A stretch of DNA of 64,000 bases from CAWGUU01 sp963825765 (GCA_963825765.1 CAWGUU010000003.1:558001-622000); one strand, 5' to 3'. Positions 18,231-26,078 are shown, numbered from the stretch's first letter. Translations and numbers: made by a program. The notes: a model not told the origin generated them from the sequence alone.

Positions 18231-18967
18231 GCTCCACCTCCGACGACGACGAACGTCGAGTTGGTCGAGGCCATCTCCACCGGCGCTCCGAAGGCCTCGC
18301 TGCCCTCGGCCGCCGCCTGTTGCAGGTCGAGCGTCGGCCAGAAGTGGGTCAGGAGGAGGCGGGTGGCGCCGGCGGCCCGCGCCGACGCACCTGCCTGTCG
18401 GGCGCTGAGATGTTGCATCTTCCCCTCTTCCGTCGTTGGAACGGTTGCCTCGCACAGGGCCAGGTCCAGGTCCGGTCCCAATGCCTCGATGGACCACCCC
18501 GGCCCGGTGTCGGACGAATAGCCCACGGCGGTCCCGCCCGCCTCCACCCGCACGGCCAGCGTCTCGACGGGATGGTCGGTGCGGGAGAAGCTCAGCGCCA
18601 TCGTACCGGCCGACACGCGGTGGCCGTCGGCGACGACGTGCCAGTCGAGGAACGGCTCGCTGGGGTGGTAGGTCCGCTCCCGCAGGCCGGCCGGGGCGAA
18701 GACGGGGATGCCTTTCGGCCCGCTCAGGTGCCGGAGGGCGATGACCCAGCCCTCCACGTCGGCCCAGTGATCGGGGTGCTCGTGGCTGAGGACGAGGACG
18801 TCGACCGACTCGAGGGCGCAGTGCCGCTGGAGGTTGGCGAGCGTTCCCGAACCGGCGTCGAGCCAGAGCCGGGTGGTGCCGTCGTCGAGCAGGTACCCGC
18901 TGCACGCCCCTCCCATGCCCGGGTACGAGCCGCAGCACCCCAGCACCGTGACCTTCAGCTCGCCCAT
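18227..18967 (-). CDS. MBL-fold metallo-hydrolase (RNase Z-like/phosphodiesterase-type)
   Basis: 246 residues. The Zn-binding signature is LSHEHPDHWAD (HxHxDH). Further metal ligands are likely in YSSDTGPG, where the D bridges the metals, and LLLTHFWP. The N-terminal VTVLGCCGSYPGMGGACSGY is typical of the cyclic-phosphodiesterase/RNase Z-like group often found beside rph. The ATG overlaps the end of murI by 13 nt. Substrate unknown. Confidence 0.88.
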   Translation of the reverse strand: MGELKVTVLGCCGSYPGMGGACSGYLLDDGTTRLWLDAGSGTLANLQRHCALESVDVLVLSHEHPDHWADVEGWVIALRHLSGPKGIPVFAPAGLRERTYHPSEPFLDWHVVADGHRVSAGTMALSFSRTDHPVETLAVRVEAGGTAVGYSSDTGPGWSIEALGPDLDLALCEATVPTTEEGKMQHLSARQAGASARAAGATRLLLTHFWPTLDLQQAAAEGSEAFGAPVEMASTNSTFVVVGGGA

Positions 18968-19761
18968 GTCCACCCCTCCACCCCGTCGAGCTCGGGACCG
19001 AGCAGGCGGCTGCCGAGCTCCCGGAACCAGTCCACGTCGCCGGAGGACACGAAGCGGTGCGCACCCTTGCCCGCCGTGCGGCGGCCGAGGCCGGTGTCGG
19101 CGAGGATCGACCGCACCTCGAAGGCGGTCTCGTCGGCCGACGACACCAGCACCACCTCGCGGCCCATCACGTCGGCGATGGTGCGGGCCAGGAAGGGGTA
19201 GTGGGTGCAGCCGAGCAGGAGGGCGTCGACGCCGGCGTCGACCAGCGGCGCCAGCAGGCGCGCGGCCAGCACGTGGACCTGGTCGCTGTCGGTCTCGCCC
19301 CGCTCCACGAACTCGACGAAGCCGGGGCAGGCGGCGCACGTGAGTGTCACCGGGGCGCGGGTGGCCCGCACCGCCCGCTGGTAGGCGCCCGACTGGACCG
19401 CACCGATGGTGCCGATCACGCCCACCCGGCCGTTGCGGGTGGCGCCGACCAGCGCCCTCACGCCGGGGTCGACGACCCCCACGACGGGCAGCTCGCAGTC
19501 GAAGCGCAGCAGGTCGAGGGCGCAGGCGGCGGCGGTGTTGCAGGCCACCACCACCATCTTGACGTCGTGACGCTCGACCAGCATGGCGGTGATCTGGGAG
19601 GCGTAGGCCCGCACCTCGTCGGGCGACTTGGGCCCGTACGGGTACCTGGCGGTGTCGCCGAAGTAGACGAGGTCCTCATCGGGGAGCAAGTCGATCAGGG
19701 CACGGGCGACGGTGAGGCCGCCGAAGCCGCTGTCGAACATGCCGATGGGCCTGTCGTCCAC
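18955..19761 (-). CDS. murI: Glutamate racemase
   Basis: 268 residues. It makes D-glutamate for peptidoglycan. The two acid/base cysteines lie in VVACNTAAA (Cys74) and LLGCTHYPF (Cys185). The N-terminal MFDSGFGGLTVARAL and FGDTARYPYG motifs match the family. The GTG start is preceded by TAGCCT at 8 nt, a likely leaderless promoter that would drive the downstream MBL-rph-rdgB block. Confidence 0.96.
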   Translation of the reverse strand: MDDRPIGMFDSGFGGLTVARALIDLLPDEDLVYFGDTARYPYGPKSPDEVRAYASQITAMLVERHDVKMVVVACNTAAACALDLLRFDCELPVVGVVDPGVRALVGATRNGRVGVIGTIGAVQSGAYQRAVRATRAPVTLTCAACPGFVEFVERGETDSDQVHVLAARLLAPLVDAGVDALLLGCTHYPFLARTIADVMGREVVLVSSADETAFEVRSILADTGLGRRTAGKGAHRFVSSGDVDWFRELGSRLLGPELDGVEGWTWAS

Positions 19762-19769
19762 GGACCGGA

Positions 19770-19775
19770 AGGCTA
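19770..19775 (-). promoter_or_regulatory. Putative -10 box (TAGCCT) for murI
   Basis: Read on the minus strand, TAGCCT is followed by 8 nt and the GTG start of murI. This fits the leaderless pattern seen elsewhere in the window. Confidence 0.4.
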
Positions 19776-19791
19776 GGGCAGCTACCAGCCT

Positions 19792-19848
19792 CGGCGAACC
19801 GGTTCCACACAGCGGGGCCTGGCCCCGTTCCGTGGAACCAGTTCGCCG
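19792..19848. repeat. Palindromic repeat, family 2, copy A
   Basis: The core at 19797-19843 reads on the minus strand as an almost perfect palindrome (AACTGGTTCCAC ... GTGTGGAACCGGTT) with an inner GGGGCC/GGCCCC hairpin. It matches the 47-bp copy at 55249-55295 in 42 of 47 positions by eye, in the opposite orientation. It sits between murI and the end of a minus-strand secreted-protein gene, so it could also terminate transcription. Confidence 0.85.
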
Positions 19849-19851
19849 GAA

Positions 19852-20687
19852 TCAGCGGTACCGGACGGCCTGGATCTGCTCGACCGGGAAGTCGTCGATA
19901 CGCCCCGTCGTACGAAGCTCGCTCAGCGCCCCCGACTCCGCCCCGAAGTGCCAGATCGCTGTCCACCGCTCCGTGACCACGACGTCGTACTTGCCGACCC
20001 GCAGGTACTCGTGCGTGATGCGCCCGTCCGGCCAGGGCCCGCCTTCCTGCCCATGAGGACCGGTCGTGGTGCCGTCACCCCCGTCGACGTAGTACCTGCC
20101 GGTGGCGACGATGTCCAACGGCCCGAACGGCGTGTCAGGGAGGTTGAACGTGTGGGACGTGGCCCCACGAGTCTCAAGGTACGCGAACTTGCCGGTTATG
20201 GCCCTGCCGGGCTGATCTGTGGATCGGGCTCGGGGAGAGGGACGTTCTGCCAGAACTGCGCGGCGAAGCTCGCGGGGGTTTCGACGGGTCCGTCGGCGGC
20301 ATTCGGGTCCCGTGGGCCCGGGGTCAAGTTGTCAGGACACTCCGGAAACCAACGTCCGAGCCCGCCGACGGATCGACCTCGCTGCTCTCCGGAACCCAAA
20401 TGGTGTAGGTCCTCCTCACGCATTGGAGACCATCAACCGCGCCCATCATTACGGGCCACGACGCTGCCCTGCGTCCGATCGGCGTTTGAGGGCGGCGACG
20501 ATGATCCGGCGTTGGAAGGTCGACCAGGCGCCCCCGTAATCAATTCCCGACCACATAACATCCAGCCGCCTTCACCGGTGCAAGGGGCGGATATCCCGGG
20601 GGGTCCCGGATCGACCACCTGCGCCGAACCGGCCTCCACCGGGACCAACACCATGAGCAAGGCTACAACCGCTACGTACCGACGCAT
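19852..20687 (-). pseudogene. Secreted hypothetical protein, reading frame broken three times
   Basis: A signal peptide (MRRYVAVVALLMVLVPVEAGSA) opens one frame. The sequence then continues as CVRRTYTIWVPESSE in a second, as CPDNLTPGPRDPNAADGP and SFAAQFWQNVPLPEPDPQI in a third, and ends as AITGKFAYLE, DTPFGPLDIVATGRYYVDGG and VVTERWTAIWHFG. The shifts fall near 20438, 20340 and 20203. Joined, they make one ~275-residue secreted protein of a family with a conserved GRYYVDGGDGT and GRITHEY region. Either a pseudogene or three sequencing indels. Its start overlaps the lipoprotein gene upstream by 16 nt, so they form an operon. Confidence 0.65.
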
Positions 20688-21292
20688 GGATTAGGTGGCT
20701 CGGCGTGATTCTCGGGAAATCCGTCGTACACGACTACCCACGGAGTGGGGTTGTACCTTCCTGTCCACGTGGCGGAATCGCTGAGTCTCAGCGCAACCCA
20801 CTGCACCGCCAGTCTCGGATCAGGCAGCACACTCACCTCAGAGAAATCCCGGCTCACTTCGGCGAAAACGCATGACGATCCAACCGAGAGTAGTTCAGCG
20901 ACGCTCGTTTTCTTATTGCCCGGGTTTGGCTTGTACGCGGTGAGGCCATTGAATATATCGTTCTGGAATATTCGGAACCTCTGCTGCAACGCGTCTCCCA
21001 CGTACACGGCCTGCAACCGCTCGATCGCTTCCGGCGTGAGCGTCCTCGTGCTCACGACTATCCGCACCACGTCGCCAACCGCCTGGTCCAACGCCGCCAG
21101 CACCCGGTTGACGTAGGACTCGTCGATCACGGCCGGCACTGCGTACGGGTCGGGCGGCACCGTCGGCCTCGACGCCGTCGGCCCGTCGGCGCCAAACGAG
21201 CCGCCGCCGCACCCCGTCAACCCCGCGACGACAACCATCATCCCCACCGCGAGAACCATCCTCCGCGCGACCGAGTGACCCATCGGGTCCAT
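20672..21292 (-). CDS. Putative lipoprotein
   Basis: About 206 residues from the ATG giving MDPMGHSVARRMVLAVG; another ATG lies 9 codons upstream. The signal ends with lipobox LTGC followed by GGG. A Pro-rich linker precedes a helical domain (YVNRVLAALDQAVGDVVRIV) and a C-terminal strand-rich part with two cysteines (SSCVFAEVS, PNPCVGT). No known motif. It shares an operon with the frame-broken secreted protein, a pairing that suggests a common envelope function. Confidence 0.7.
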   Translation of the reverse strand: MDPMGHSVARRMVLAVGMMVVVAGLTGCGGGSFGADGPTASRPTVPPDPYAVPAVIDESYVNRVLAALDQAVGDVVRIVVSTRTLTPEAIERLQAVYVGDALQQRFRIFQNDIFNGLTAYKPNPGNKKTSVAELLSVGSSCVFAEVSRDFSEVSVLPDPRLAVQWVALRLSDSATWTGRYNPTPWVVVYDGFPENHAEPPNPCVGT

Positions 21293-21344
21293 TGCATATC
21301 GTGTCTTTTCACCCGCCACAAGAGTTCCCGGGGCTCTTCTGGAT

Positions 21345-21392
21345 TCTGCTCGCGATTTGACCGGCTATGTCCCGGACTTGCGCGAGCAGAAA
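21345..21392. repeat. 48-bp palindromic repeat, family 1, copy B
   Basis: Same 11-bp arms TTCTGCTCGCG / CGCGAGCAGAA as the copy at 13361-13408 and about four-fifths identical overall when that copy is reversed. It lies just beyond the stop of cysM and before the lipoprotein gene, where a terminator would be expected. Confidence 0.8.
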
Positions 21393-21397
21393 GCCGG

Positions 21398-22336
21398 TCA
21401 GAAGTAGATGATGCGCTTGGCCCGCTCGACGACCTCGTCGATCGGGTCGGTCCAGGCGCCGGTGGAGAGGTACTTCCACCCGCCGTCGGCGAGGATGGCC
21501 ACGATCACGCCCTCCGACAGCTCCCCCGCGGCCCGGGCTGCGCCGGCCATCACCGCCCCCGCCGAGATGCCGGCGAAGATGCCGGCCTCGGTGACCAGCC
21601 GCCGGGTCCACTCGATCGACTCCTTCGGCCGCACGATCATGCGCCGGTCGATGCGGTCGGGGTCGTACAGGGGCGGCACGTAGCCGTCGTCGAGGTTGCG
21701 CAGGCCCTCGACCATCTCGCCGGCCGGCGGCTCGATGGCCCACATCCTCACCTCGGGCTTGCGCTCCTTGAGGTACCGGCTGGTGCCCATGAGCGTGCCG
21801 GTGGTGCCAAGTCCGGCGATCACGTCGGTGACCTCGGGGCAGTCCCGCCAGATCTCGACGGCCGTGCCCTCGTAGTGGGCCAGCGGGTTGGCCGGGTTCC
21901 CGTACTGGTACAGGAACGCCACCGACGGGTCCTCGGCGGCCAGGCGCTGGGCCATCCGCACCGCCCCGTTCGACCCCTCGCCGCCCGGCGACGTCACGAT
22001 CTCGGCGCCGAAGATCTCCAGGAGCTGCCGGCGCTCGACCGAGACGTTCTCGGGCAGCACCACCCGGAGCTTGTAGCCCTTGAGCAGGCAGACCATGGCC
22101 AGGCCGATACCCGTGTTGCCCGACGACGGCTCGAGGATGGTCTGGCCCGGGGCGAGGGTCCCGTCCGCCTCCGCCGCCTCGATCATCGACCTGGCGATGC
22201 GGTCCTTGATCGAGCCGCCGGGGTTCTGCCCCTCCAGCTTGGCCAGGATCGTGACGCCCGGATTGGGGCTGAGCCGGCTGACGTTAACCAGCGGCGTGTT
22301 GCCGATCAGGTCGAGGACCGACCCGAAGACCGCCAC
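21398..22336 (-). CDS. cysM: Cysteine synthase CysM (carrier-protein-dependent type)
   Basis: 312 residues. PLP-dependent beta-replacement enzyme. The PLP lysine is in NPGGSIKDRIARS (Lys44), the substrate loop is LEPSSGNTGIGLAM and the phosphate-binding loop is GLGTTGTLMG. The gene lies directly after cysO and mec. In Mycobacterium tuberculosis this set makes cysteine from O-phosphoserine, using thiocarboxylated CysO as sulfur donor. The neighbours make that role much more likely than a plain O-acetylserine sulfhydrylase. Confidence 0.93.
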   Translation of the reverse strand: MAVFGSVLDLIGNTPLVNVSRLSPNPGVTILAKLEGQNPGGSIKDRIARSMIEAAEADGTLAPGQTILEPSSGNTGIGLAMVCLLKGYKLRVVLPENVSVERRQLLEIFGAEIVTSPGGEGSNGAVRMAQRLAAEDPSVAFLYQYGNPANPLAHYEGTAVEIWRDCPEVTDVIAGLGTTGTLMGTSRYLKERKPEVRMWAIEPPAGEMVEGLRNLDDGYVPPLYDPDRIDRRMIVRPKESIEWTRRLVTEAGIFAGISAGAVMAGAARAAGELSEGVIVAILADGGWKYLSTGAWTDPIDEVVERAKRIIYF

Positions 22337-22345
22337 CCGCTGGCG

Positions 22346-22621
22346 CTAGCCGCCGGCGACGGCGGGGAGGATCGTGACCACGTCGTTGTCGGCGACGGTG
22401 GTGTCGAGCTTCTGGAGGAACCGCACGTCCTCGTCGTTGCGGTAGACGTTCACGAACTTGTGCAGCGTGCCGTCCTCGGTGACGACCTGGCCGGCGAGGA
22501 GCGGGAACTGGCGGATGATGTCGTCGAACACCTCACCGACCGTCGACCCGTTGGCCTTCACCGACGACTGCCCGCCGGCGTGCTGACGGAGGACGGTGGG
22601 CAGGCGTACTTCGACAGGCAC
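22346..22621 (-). CDS. cysO: Sulfur-carrier protein CysO (MoaD/ThiS-like)
   Basis: 91 residues with a beta-grasp fold and the diagnostic C-terminal Gly-Gly (ILPAVAGG). That carboxylate is adenylated and turned into a thiocarboxylate which CysM uses as sulfide donor. It is ubiquitin-like in size. The region LHKFVNVYRNDEDVRFLQ matches CysO-type carriers. It sits between cysM and mec. Confidence 0.93.
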   Translation of the reverse strand: MPVEVRLPTVLRQHAGGQSSVKANGSTVGEVFDDIIRQFPLLAGQVVTEDGTLHKFVNVYRNDEDVRFLQKLDTTVADNDVVTILPAVAGG

Positions 22622-22690
22622 GGCTCGGCCTCCAGGCTTCTCGGGACAACGGACATCGGAATCCTACCGATTCGGTCGGGTTTGCCCGGC

Positions 22691-23098
22691 CTACTCCCGT
22701 GCGATCTCCACGTCCTCCTCGGTGACCTCCCCCTCGACGATCCGGAACGAGCGGATCAGCGGCTCCTCGTCCTTCAGGGACACGATCACGTAGTGCCACG
22801 TCGGGTCGGCCGCCTGCTTCACGTCGGTCCAGGAGGGATAGGCGTCGGTGTGGGTGTGGGAGTGGTAGACGCCGATCAGCTCCATCCCCCGGGAGATGGC
22901 GGCCCAGTTGGCCTTGCCCACGTCCTGGGAGTCGAGCGTGTACCGCATGGGCGACGCCTCGGCGTTGCCGCAGGGGTGGAGTGATTCGACGTCGTCAGCG
23001 CCGGTCAGCCCGACGAGCAGCCCGCAGGCCTCGTTGGGGAGATCGCGCCGGGCGTGGGCGACGATGGCGTCGAAGTCGGAAGCGGAGAGGCGGACCAT
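22691..23098 (-). CDS. mec: Mec-type JAMM metalloprotease (CysO-cysteine peptidase)
   Basis: 135 residues from the ATG giving MVRLSASDFDAIV; the frame is open upstream but would overlap smpB. The JAMM motif is complete: Glu in PNEACGLLVG, and HSHTHTDAYPSWTD with His79, His81, Ser89 and Asp92. It would release cysteine from the CysO-cysteine adduct made by CysM. It is divergent from smpB across a short palindromic promoter region. Confidence 0.92.
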   Translation of the reverse strand: MVRLSASDFDAIVAHARRDLPNEACGLLVGLTGADDVESLHPCGNAEASPMRYTLDSQDVGKANWAAISRGMELIGVYHSHTHTDAYPSWTDVKQAADPTWHYVIVSLKDEEPLIRSFRIVEGEVTEEDVEIARE

Positions 23099-23110
23099 CG
23101 GGGCTCGGAC

Positions 23111-23127
23111 GAGGCTATCGGTAGCCT
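23111..23127. promoter_or_regulatory. Divergent palindromic promoter between mec and smpB
   Basis: GAGGCTA-TCGG-TAGCCTC is a perfect inverted repeat. Each arm contains a TAGCCT -10-like box, one facing smpB (8 nt before its ATG) and one facing mec (13 nt before its ATG). The two genes may share an operator, or the symmetry may just come from two facing -10 boxes. Confidence 0.5.
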
Positions 23128-23135
23128 CGTGCCGC

Positions 23136-23627
23136 ATGGCACCCAAGGGCACCAAGGTCGTGGCCAGCAACCGGCGGGCCCGGTACGACTACGAGATCCT
23201 CCAGGAGGTCGAAGCCGGCATCGCCCTGGTCGGCACCGAGGTGAAGTCCCTGCGGGAGGGAAAGATCCAGCTCAAGGACTCCTATGCCCGACTGGAGGAC
23301 GGCGAGCTGTGGCTGGTGGGCGTGCACATCTCGCCCTATGCCCAGACCGACGGGTTCGGAGGCCACGACCCGGAGCGCCCCCGCAAGCTGCTCCTGCACC
23401 GGGACGAGATCGACGAGCTCGGTGGCCGGGTGCAGCGGCAGTCGCTGACCCTCGTGCCGCTCTCCGTCTACTTCAAGGACGGGAGGGCCAAGGTGGAGCT
23501 GGGCCTTGGCCGCGGTCGCCGCCAGCACGACAAGCGGGCGGCGATGGCCGAGCGCGACGCCAACCGTGACATCGAGCGGACCATGGTGTCGCGCCAGCGG
23601 GAAGGCGGGGGTAGCGACAGGGGTTGA
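23136..23627 (+). CDS. smpB: SsrA-binding protein SmpB
   Basis: 163 residues. It binds tmRNA and guides it to stalled ribosomes. Signature segments are KVVASNRRARYDYEIL, GIALVGTEVKSLREGK and HISPYAQTDGFG. The C-terminal tail is basic (GRGRRQHDKRAAMAERDANR). The tmRNA gene follows immediately downstream, the usual pairing. A TAGCCT box 8 nt before the ATG points to a leaderless mRNA. Confidence 0.97.
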   Translation: MAPKGTKVVASNRRARYDYEILQEVEAGIALVGTEVKSLREGKIQLKDSYARLEDGELWLVGVHISPYAQTDGFGGHDPERPRKLLLHRDEIDELGGRVQRQSLTLVPLSVYFKDGRAKVELGLGRGRRQHDKRAAMAERDANRDIERTMVSRQREGGGSDRG

Positions 23628-23651
23628 GTAGGGTGGAAGGTCCAACCACCA

Positions 23652-24004
23652 GGGGGTGCATGGTTTCGACCTCGGACGACGAAGTGGGAGAAGCGAGCCG
23701 TGGTCTCCGGAGCCACGTTAAAGAGCCGGAAAACAAATACAAACGCCGATAACAATCTGCGTCTCGCTGCTTAAGAACCAGTGAGCGTTCTCCCGGTCTC
23801 AGCCCTGCGGACCGGCAAAGGACGTCATCCAGCAGGGCTTACCCGGTAAGCGACGTCAGCGAGCCCGCCGGGGACATTTCAGCTGACTGGGGTGGTCGCC
23901 GGCGCCGGTGACGAGCGACCGCCCGAGACAAACCACCGGCTGCGCTCGGAGAAGTCCCATGGAGAGTCTGGGGGACGAGGGTTCGAATCCCTCCACCTCC
24001 ACCA
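23652..24004 (+). ncRNA. ssrA: tmRNA (ssrA)
   Basis: The 5' end GGGGGTGCATGGTTTCGAC is the tmRNA signature and pairs with the 3' CACCTCC ahead of ACCA. The T-arm reads GAGGGTTCGAATCCCTC. The tag ORF ends ...AACAATCTGCGTCTCGCTGCTTAA at 23774 and gives a tag ending NNLRLAA; the exact resume codon is uncertain (AAA or a codon near 23728). Encoded CCA is present. It rescues stalled ribosomes with SmpB. Length of about 353 nt is normal. Confidence 0.96.
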
Positions 24005-24064
24005 CGCCAGCACGGGAACGGACGACGTTCGAACCATCGCCTCCGAGAGTCATAACGTCCCGTC

Positions 24065-24253
24065 GTGGACGAGATCGAGATCCGCCTCACCGAGCGGGAG
24101 GTCGCCCGGATCCTCTGGGTTCTCAGCGAGGCTGCCGATCTAGCCGCTGCGGCAGGCGCGCTGGCGAAACTGCCCCGGACAGAGGACACGCTCCGCATGT
24201 GTGGGATCGGTTCGACCGCCGTCGTCCCCAGTAGCCATACCATCGGAGGATGA
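24065..24253 (+). CDS. Small hypothetical protein
   Basis: 62 residues from a GTG. The sequence opens VDEIEIRLTEREVARILWVL and forms a plausible amphipathic helical N-terminus. The stop overlaps the next ORF's ATG (ATGA), which argues for real coupled translation. It lies 60 bp after the tmRNA 3' end, a classic integration site. No function assigned. Confidence 0.5.
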   Translation: MDEIEIRLTEREVARILWVLSEAADLAAAAGALAKLPRTEDTLRMCGIGSTAVVPSSHTIGG

Positions 24254-24414
24254 CTGATCGAGTGAAGGTGACCGAGGCTGTGCGGCGTACGGCCGTGCCC
24301 GGCGACGTCATTTTCCTCGCGATTCTCCACGGCGAGATCACCTCAGAGCGAGACGACCGTGGGTACGACTTTGTCGACCCGGACGAGGTGGCGATGCTGG
24401 GAGTTCAGCGGTAG
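24250..24414 (+). CDS. Small hypothetical protein, possible winged-helix/excisionase-like
   Basis: 54 residues. Coupled to the preceding ORF by an ATGA overlap. The layout (VTEAVRRTAVPGDVIFLAIL, then HGEI and YDFVDPDEVAML) loosely resembles MerR/excisionase-type helices, where an ARR-x-GVP helix is followed by an acidic DPDEV helix. That similarity is weak. The position beside tmRNA would suit an excisionase or a phage-derived regulator. Confidence 0.45.
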   Translation: MTDRVKVTEAVRRTAVPGDVIFLAILHGEITSERDDRGYDFVDPDEVAMLGVQR

Positions 24415-24494
24415 AGCGCACCACATCCACTCGTTCGCATGTGAACACGACGTTCGAATCCCAAGAGGCCGGTCGGGCTTGCATTGCAGATTGC

Positions 24495-24500
24495 TATGCT
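24495..24500 (+). promoter_or_regulatory. Putative -10 box (TATGCT) of the antitoxin/toxin operon
   Basis: TATGCT is followed by 6 nt and the ATG at 24507. No RBS is visible, which suggests that the antitoxin is leaderless. Confidence 0.45.
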
Positions 24501-24506
24501 GATCGC

Positions 24507-24755
24507 ATGGCGCAGTTGGTCACAAGGCTGGACGATCGGCTGGTCGAGCAGATCGACGCGTTGGTTGCGGCGGGAATCGTCGCCAACCGATCCGATGCCG
24601 TTCGGCTCGGCTTGACGGCACTCGTCGACCACCACCGCCGACGACTGGTGGGGATGGAGATCGTCGACGGGTATCGCCGGCAGCCTCAGACCGACGAGGA
24701 GCTCGCCGGAATCGATGACGCCACTCGCTCGCTGATCGAGGAGGAGGCCTGGTGA
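24507..24755 (+). CDS. Ribbon-helix-helix antitoxin (MazE/ParD-like)
   Basis: 82 residues. The N-terminus MAQLVTRLDDRLVEQIDALV continues into VANRSDAVRLGLTALVDHH, a typical RHH DNA-binding fold. The acidic tail (TDEELAGIDDATRSLIEEEAW) would bind the toxin. The toxin start overlaps its stop (GTGA). It probably represses its own operon. Confidence 0.85.
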   Translation: MAQLVTRLDDRLVEQIDALVAAGIVANRSDAVRLGLTALVDHHRRRLVGMEIVDGYRRQPQTDEELAGIDDATRSLIEEEAW

Positions 24756-25063
24756 CCCTCCCGGTGCAGGGCGAGATCTGGTGGGCGGAGACCGAAGAAG
24801 TCCGTCGACCGGTGCTCGTCGTGACGCGGTCGGAGGCGGTCGGCGTCCTGACGGCGATCGTCGTGGCACCGGTCACCCGCACCGTGCGGAACATCCCGAC
24901 TGAGATCCACCTCGGGCCGGATGAGGGTCTGGCGGTGGACTGCGCAGCCTCGTTCGACAACCTTCAGCGAGTTCGGCGAGCCGTGCTCACGTCACGGGCA
25001 GGCGACTTGGGGGCGCGCCGCCCCGAACTGTGCGCAGCCCTCAGGGCACTCGCCGACTGCTGA
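24752..25063 (+). CDS. MazF/PemK-type endoribonuclease toxin
   Basis: 103 residues. It has the MazF opening GEIWWAETEEVRRPVLVVT, the VVAPVTRTVRNIPTEI motif with the conserved Arg and Thr of the active groove, and CAASFDNLQRV. Cleaves RNA at specific sites when freed from the antitoxin. GTG start overlaps the antitoxin stop. Full length with no damage. Confidence 0.87.
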   Translation: MTLPVQGEIWWAETEEVRRPVLVVTRSEAVGVLTAIVVAPVTRTVRNIPTEIHLGPDEGLAVDCAASFDNLQRVRRAVLTSRAGDLGARRPELCAALRALADC

Positions 25064-25123
25064 GCCGGCGAGGCCGCCGGCACGCGCGCCCACCCGCGAC
25101 CAGGATCGCCGTCCGATTCCTGA

Positions 25124-25485
25124 TCAGTCGACCGTTCCCCGTGGCACGACCCACTCGGCCGCCTGACCCGTGACCATGCCGATGTGGTCGAAGGCGGCGT
25201 CATAGTGGAGCACGGTTCGTGCCGTCGCTTCCCCGGCCGCGGCGACAAGTAGATCCGGCACTTTCCTCCCCTTCAGGCTCCCCTCGGCAAGAAGCCGCTG
25301 GACTTGTCGCGCCCGGGCGAACTCATTGGGGCCGATCTCCACGAGCGGGCCGAGAAGCCGACCTCGAGATCGGTCATCGTGGTACGAGCGATCCCGGCGG
25401 CGTCGAGGGCCTCAACTCGGGCTCGCACCTCCTGGACTCGCAGCCGCGTGACGACGCTGGTGTCCAACAGGTACGTCACCGCCAC
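25124..25485 (-). pseudogene. VapC-type PIN toxin, disrupted
   Basis: The N-terminal part (VAVTYLLDTSVVTRL ... TMTDLEVGFSAR) carries the first PIN acidic residues. The C-terminal part (ARQVQRLLAEGSLKGRKVPD, LHYDAAFDHIG, TGQAAEWVVPRGTVD) carries the others but is in a different frame. They meet near 25345. Compared with normal VapC about 20 residues are missing between SAR and the ARQVQ helix, so this looks like a real deletion plus frameshift and not only a base-call error. It overlaps the vapB stop. Confidence 0.7.
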
Positions 25486-25709
25486 GACTCGGAGCGGTCG
25501 CGCAGGTCGCAAGCGGCCAGCACGTCGAGCGCCTGCTCGAGCTCCGACTGTCGCTCGGCGGCCGCCAGCCGGAGCGCCTCGCTGACGGTGTCCTTGATCG
25601 TCCGCGTGCGTAGCCGGGTCCGAGCCCCAGCCAACGCCTCATCATCGATGTCAACCAGTCGTTTCGTCAGTCGGTATACACCTCCGGCCGCCCGCTGAAC
25701 CGTAGACAC
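25476..25709 (-). CDS. VapB-type antitoxin
   Basis: About 77 residues from a GTG. The core LTKRLVDIDDEALAGARTRL and RTIKDTVSEALRLAA is the standard actinobacterial VapB N-terminus. The tail is helical and acidic. It precedes the damaged vapC with an overlapping start. With the toxin broken, it may persist as an orphan antitoxin. Confidence 0.75.
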   Translation of the reverse strand: MSTVQRAAGGVYRLTKRLVDIDDEALAGARTRLRTRTIKDTVSEALRLAAAERQSELEQALDVLAACDLRDRSESWR

Positions 25710-25712
25710 TTG

Positions 25713-26078
25713 CTACTCGCCGTTTCCCCCGCCCTGTTCGAACCGATCCCGGACCTCTCTCATCTTGGCCCGCAGCTCGTCCTCGGTGATGAGCCCCTTG
25801 TCCATGAGCACGTGGGCGGTCACGACCGCCGACTTGGTGTGGTCGGGGAACCCGGCGTAGACAGTCTCGCCCAGCTGGTCCTCGGCGTGGCGCCTGGCCA
25901 GGTTGTCCAAGGTGCCTCGCCACGACAGGCACTCGCAGGTGGCCTGCATCTTCGACTCCCACGGATCGGGGCTCCGCCCCGGTTCGCCGGCCACGTCGGC
26001 GTCGCCGAGCGTGCCGGCGAGCACGCCATAGGCGCCACCGGCAGTCGGCGCCGCCGTCGCCGGCCCGTCCTCAGCCAC
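25713..26078 (-). CDS. Nitrile hydratase/thiocyanate hydrolase accessory-type protein (beta N-domain homologue)
   Basis: 121 residues. The segment MQATCECLSWRGTLDNLARR and HAEDQLGETVYAGFPDHTKS, then LMDKGLITEDELRAKM, matches the helical N-domain shared by NHase beta, thiocyanate hydrolase beta and their activator proteins (P15K/NhlE type). The third gene of an overlapping operon, placed after the catalytic subunit, suits a metallochaperone/activator. An alternative is a second structural beta-like subunit. GTG start overlaps the upstream stop by 8 nt. Confidence 0.72.
   Translation of the reverse strand: MAEDGPATAAPTAGGAYGVLAGTLGDADVAGEPGRSPDPWESKMQATCECLSWRGTLDNLARRHAEDQLGETVYAGFPDHTKSAVVTAHVLMDKGLITEDELRAKMREVRDRFEQGGGNGE

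Noticed and set aside
24398..24470. Functional tRNA gene
   Set aside because: The T-stem and acceptor do not pair and no proper anticodon loop forms.
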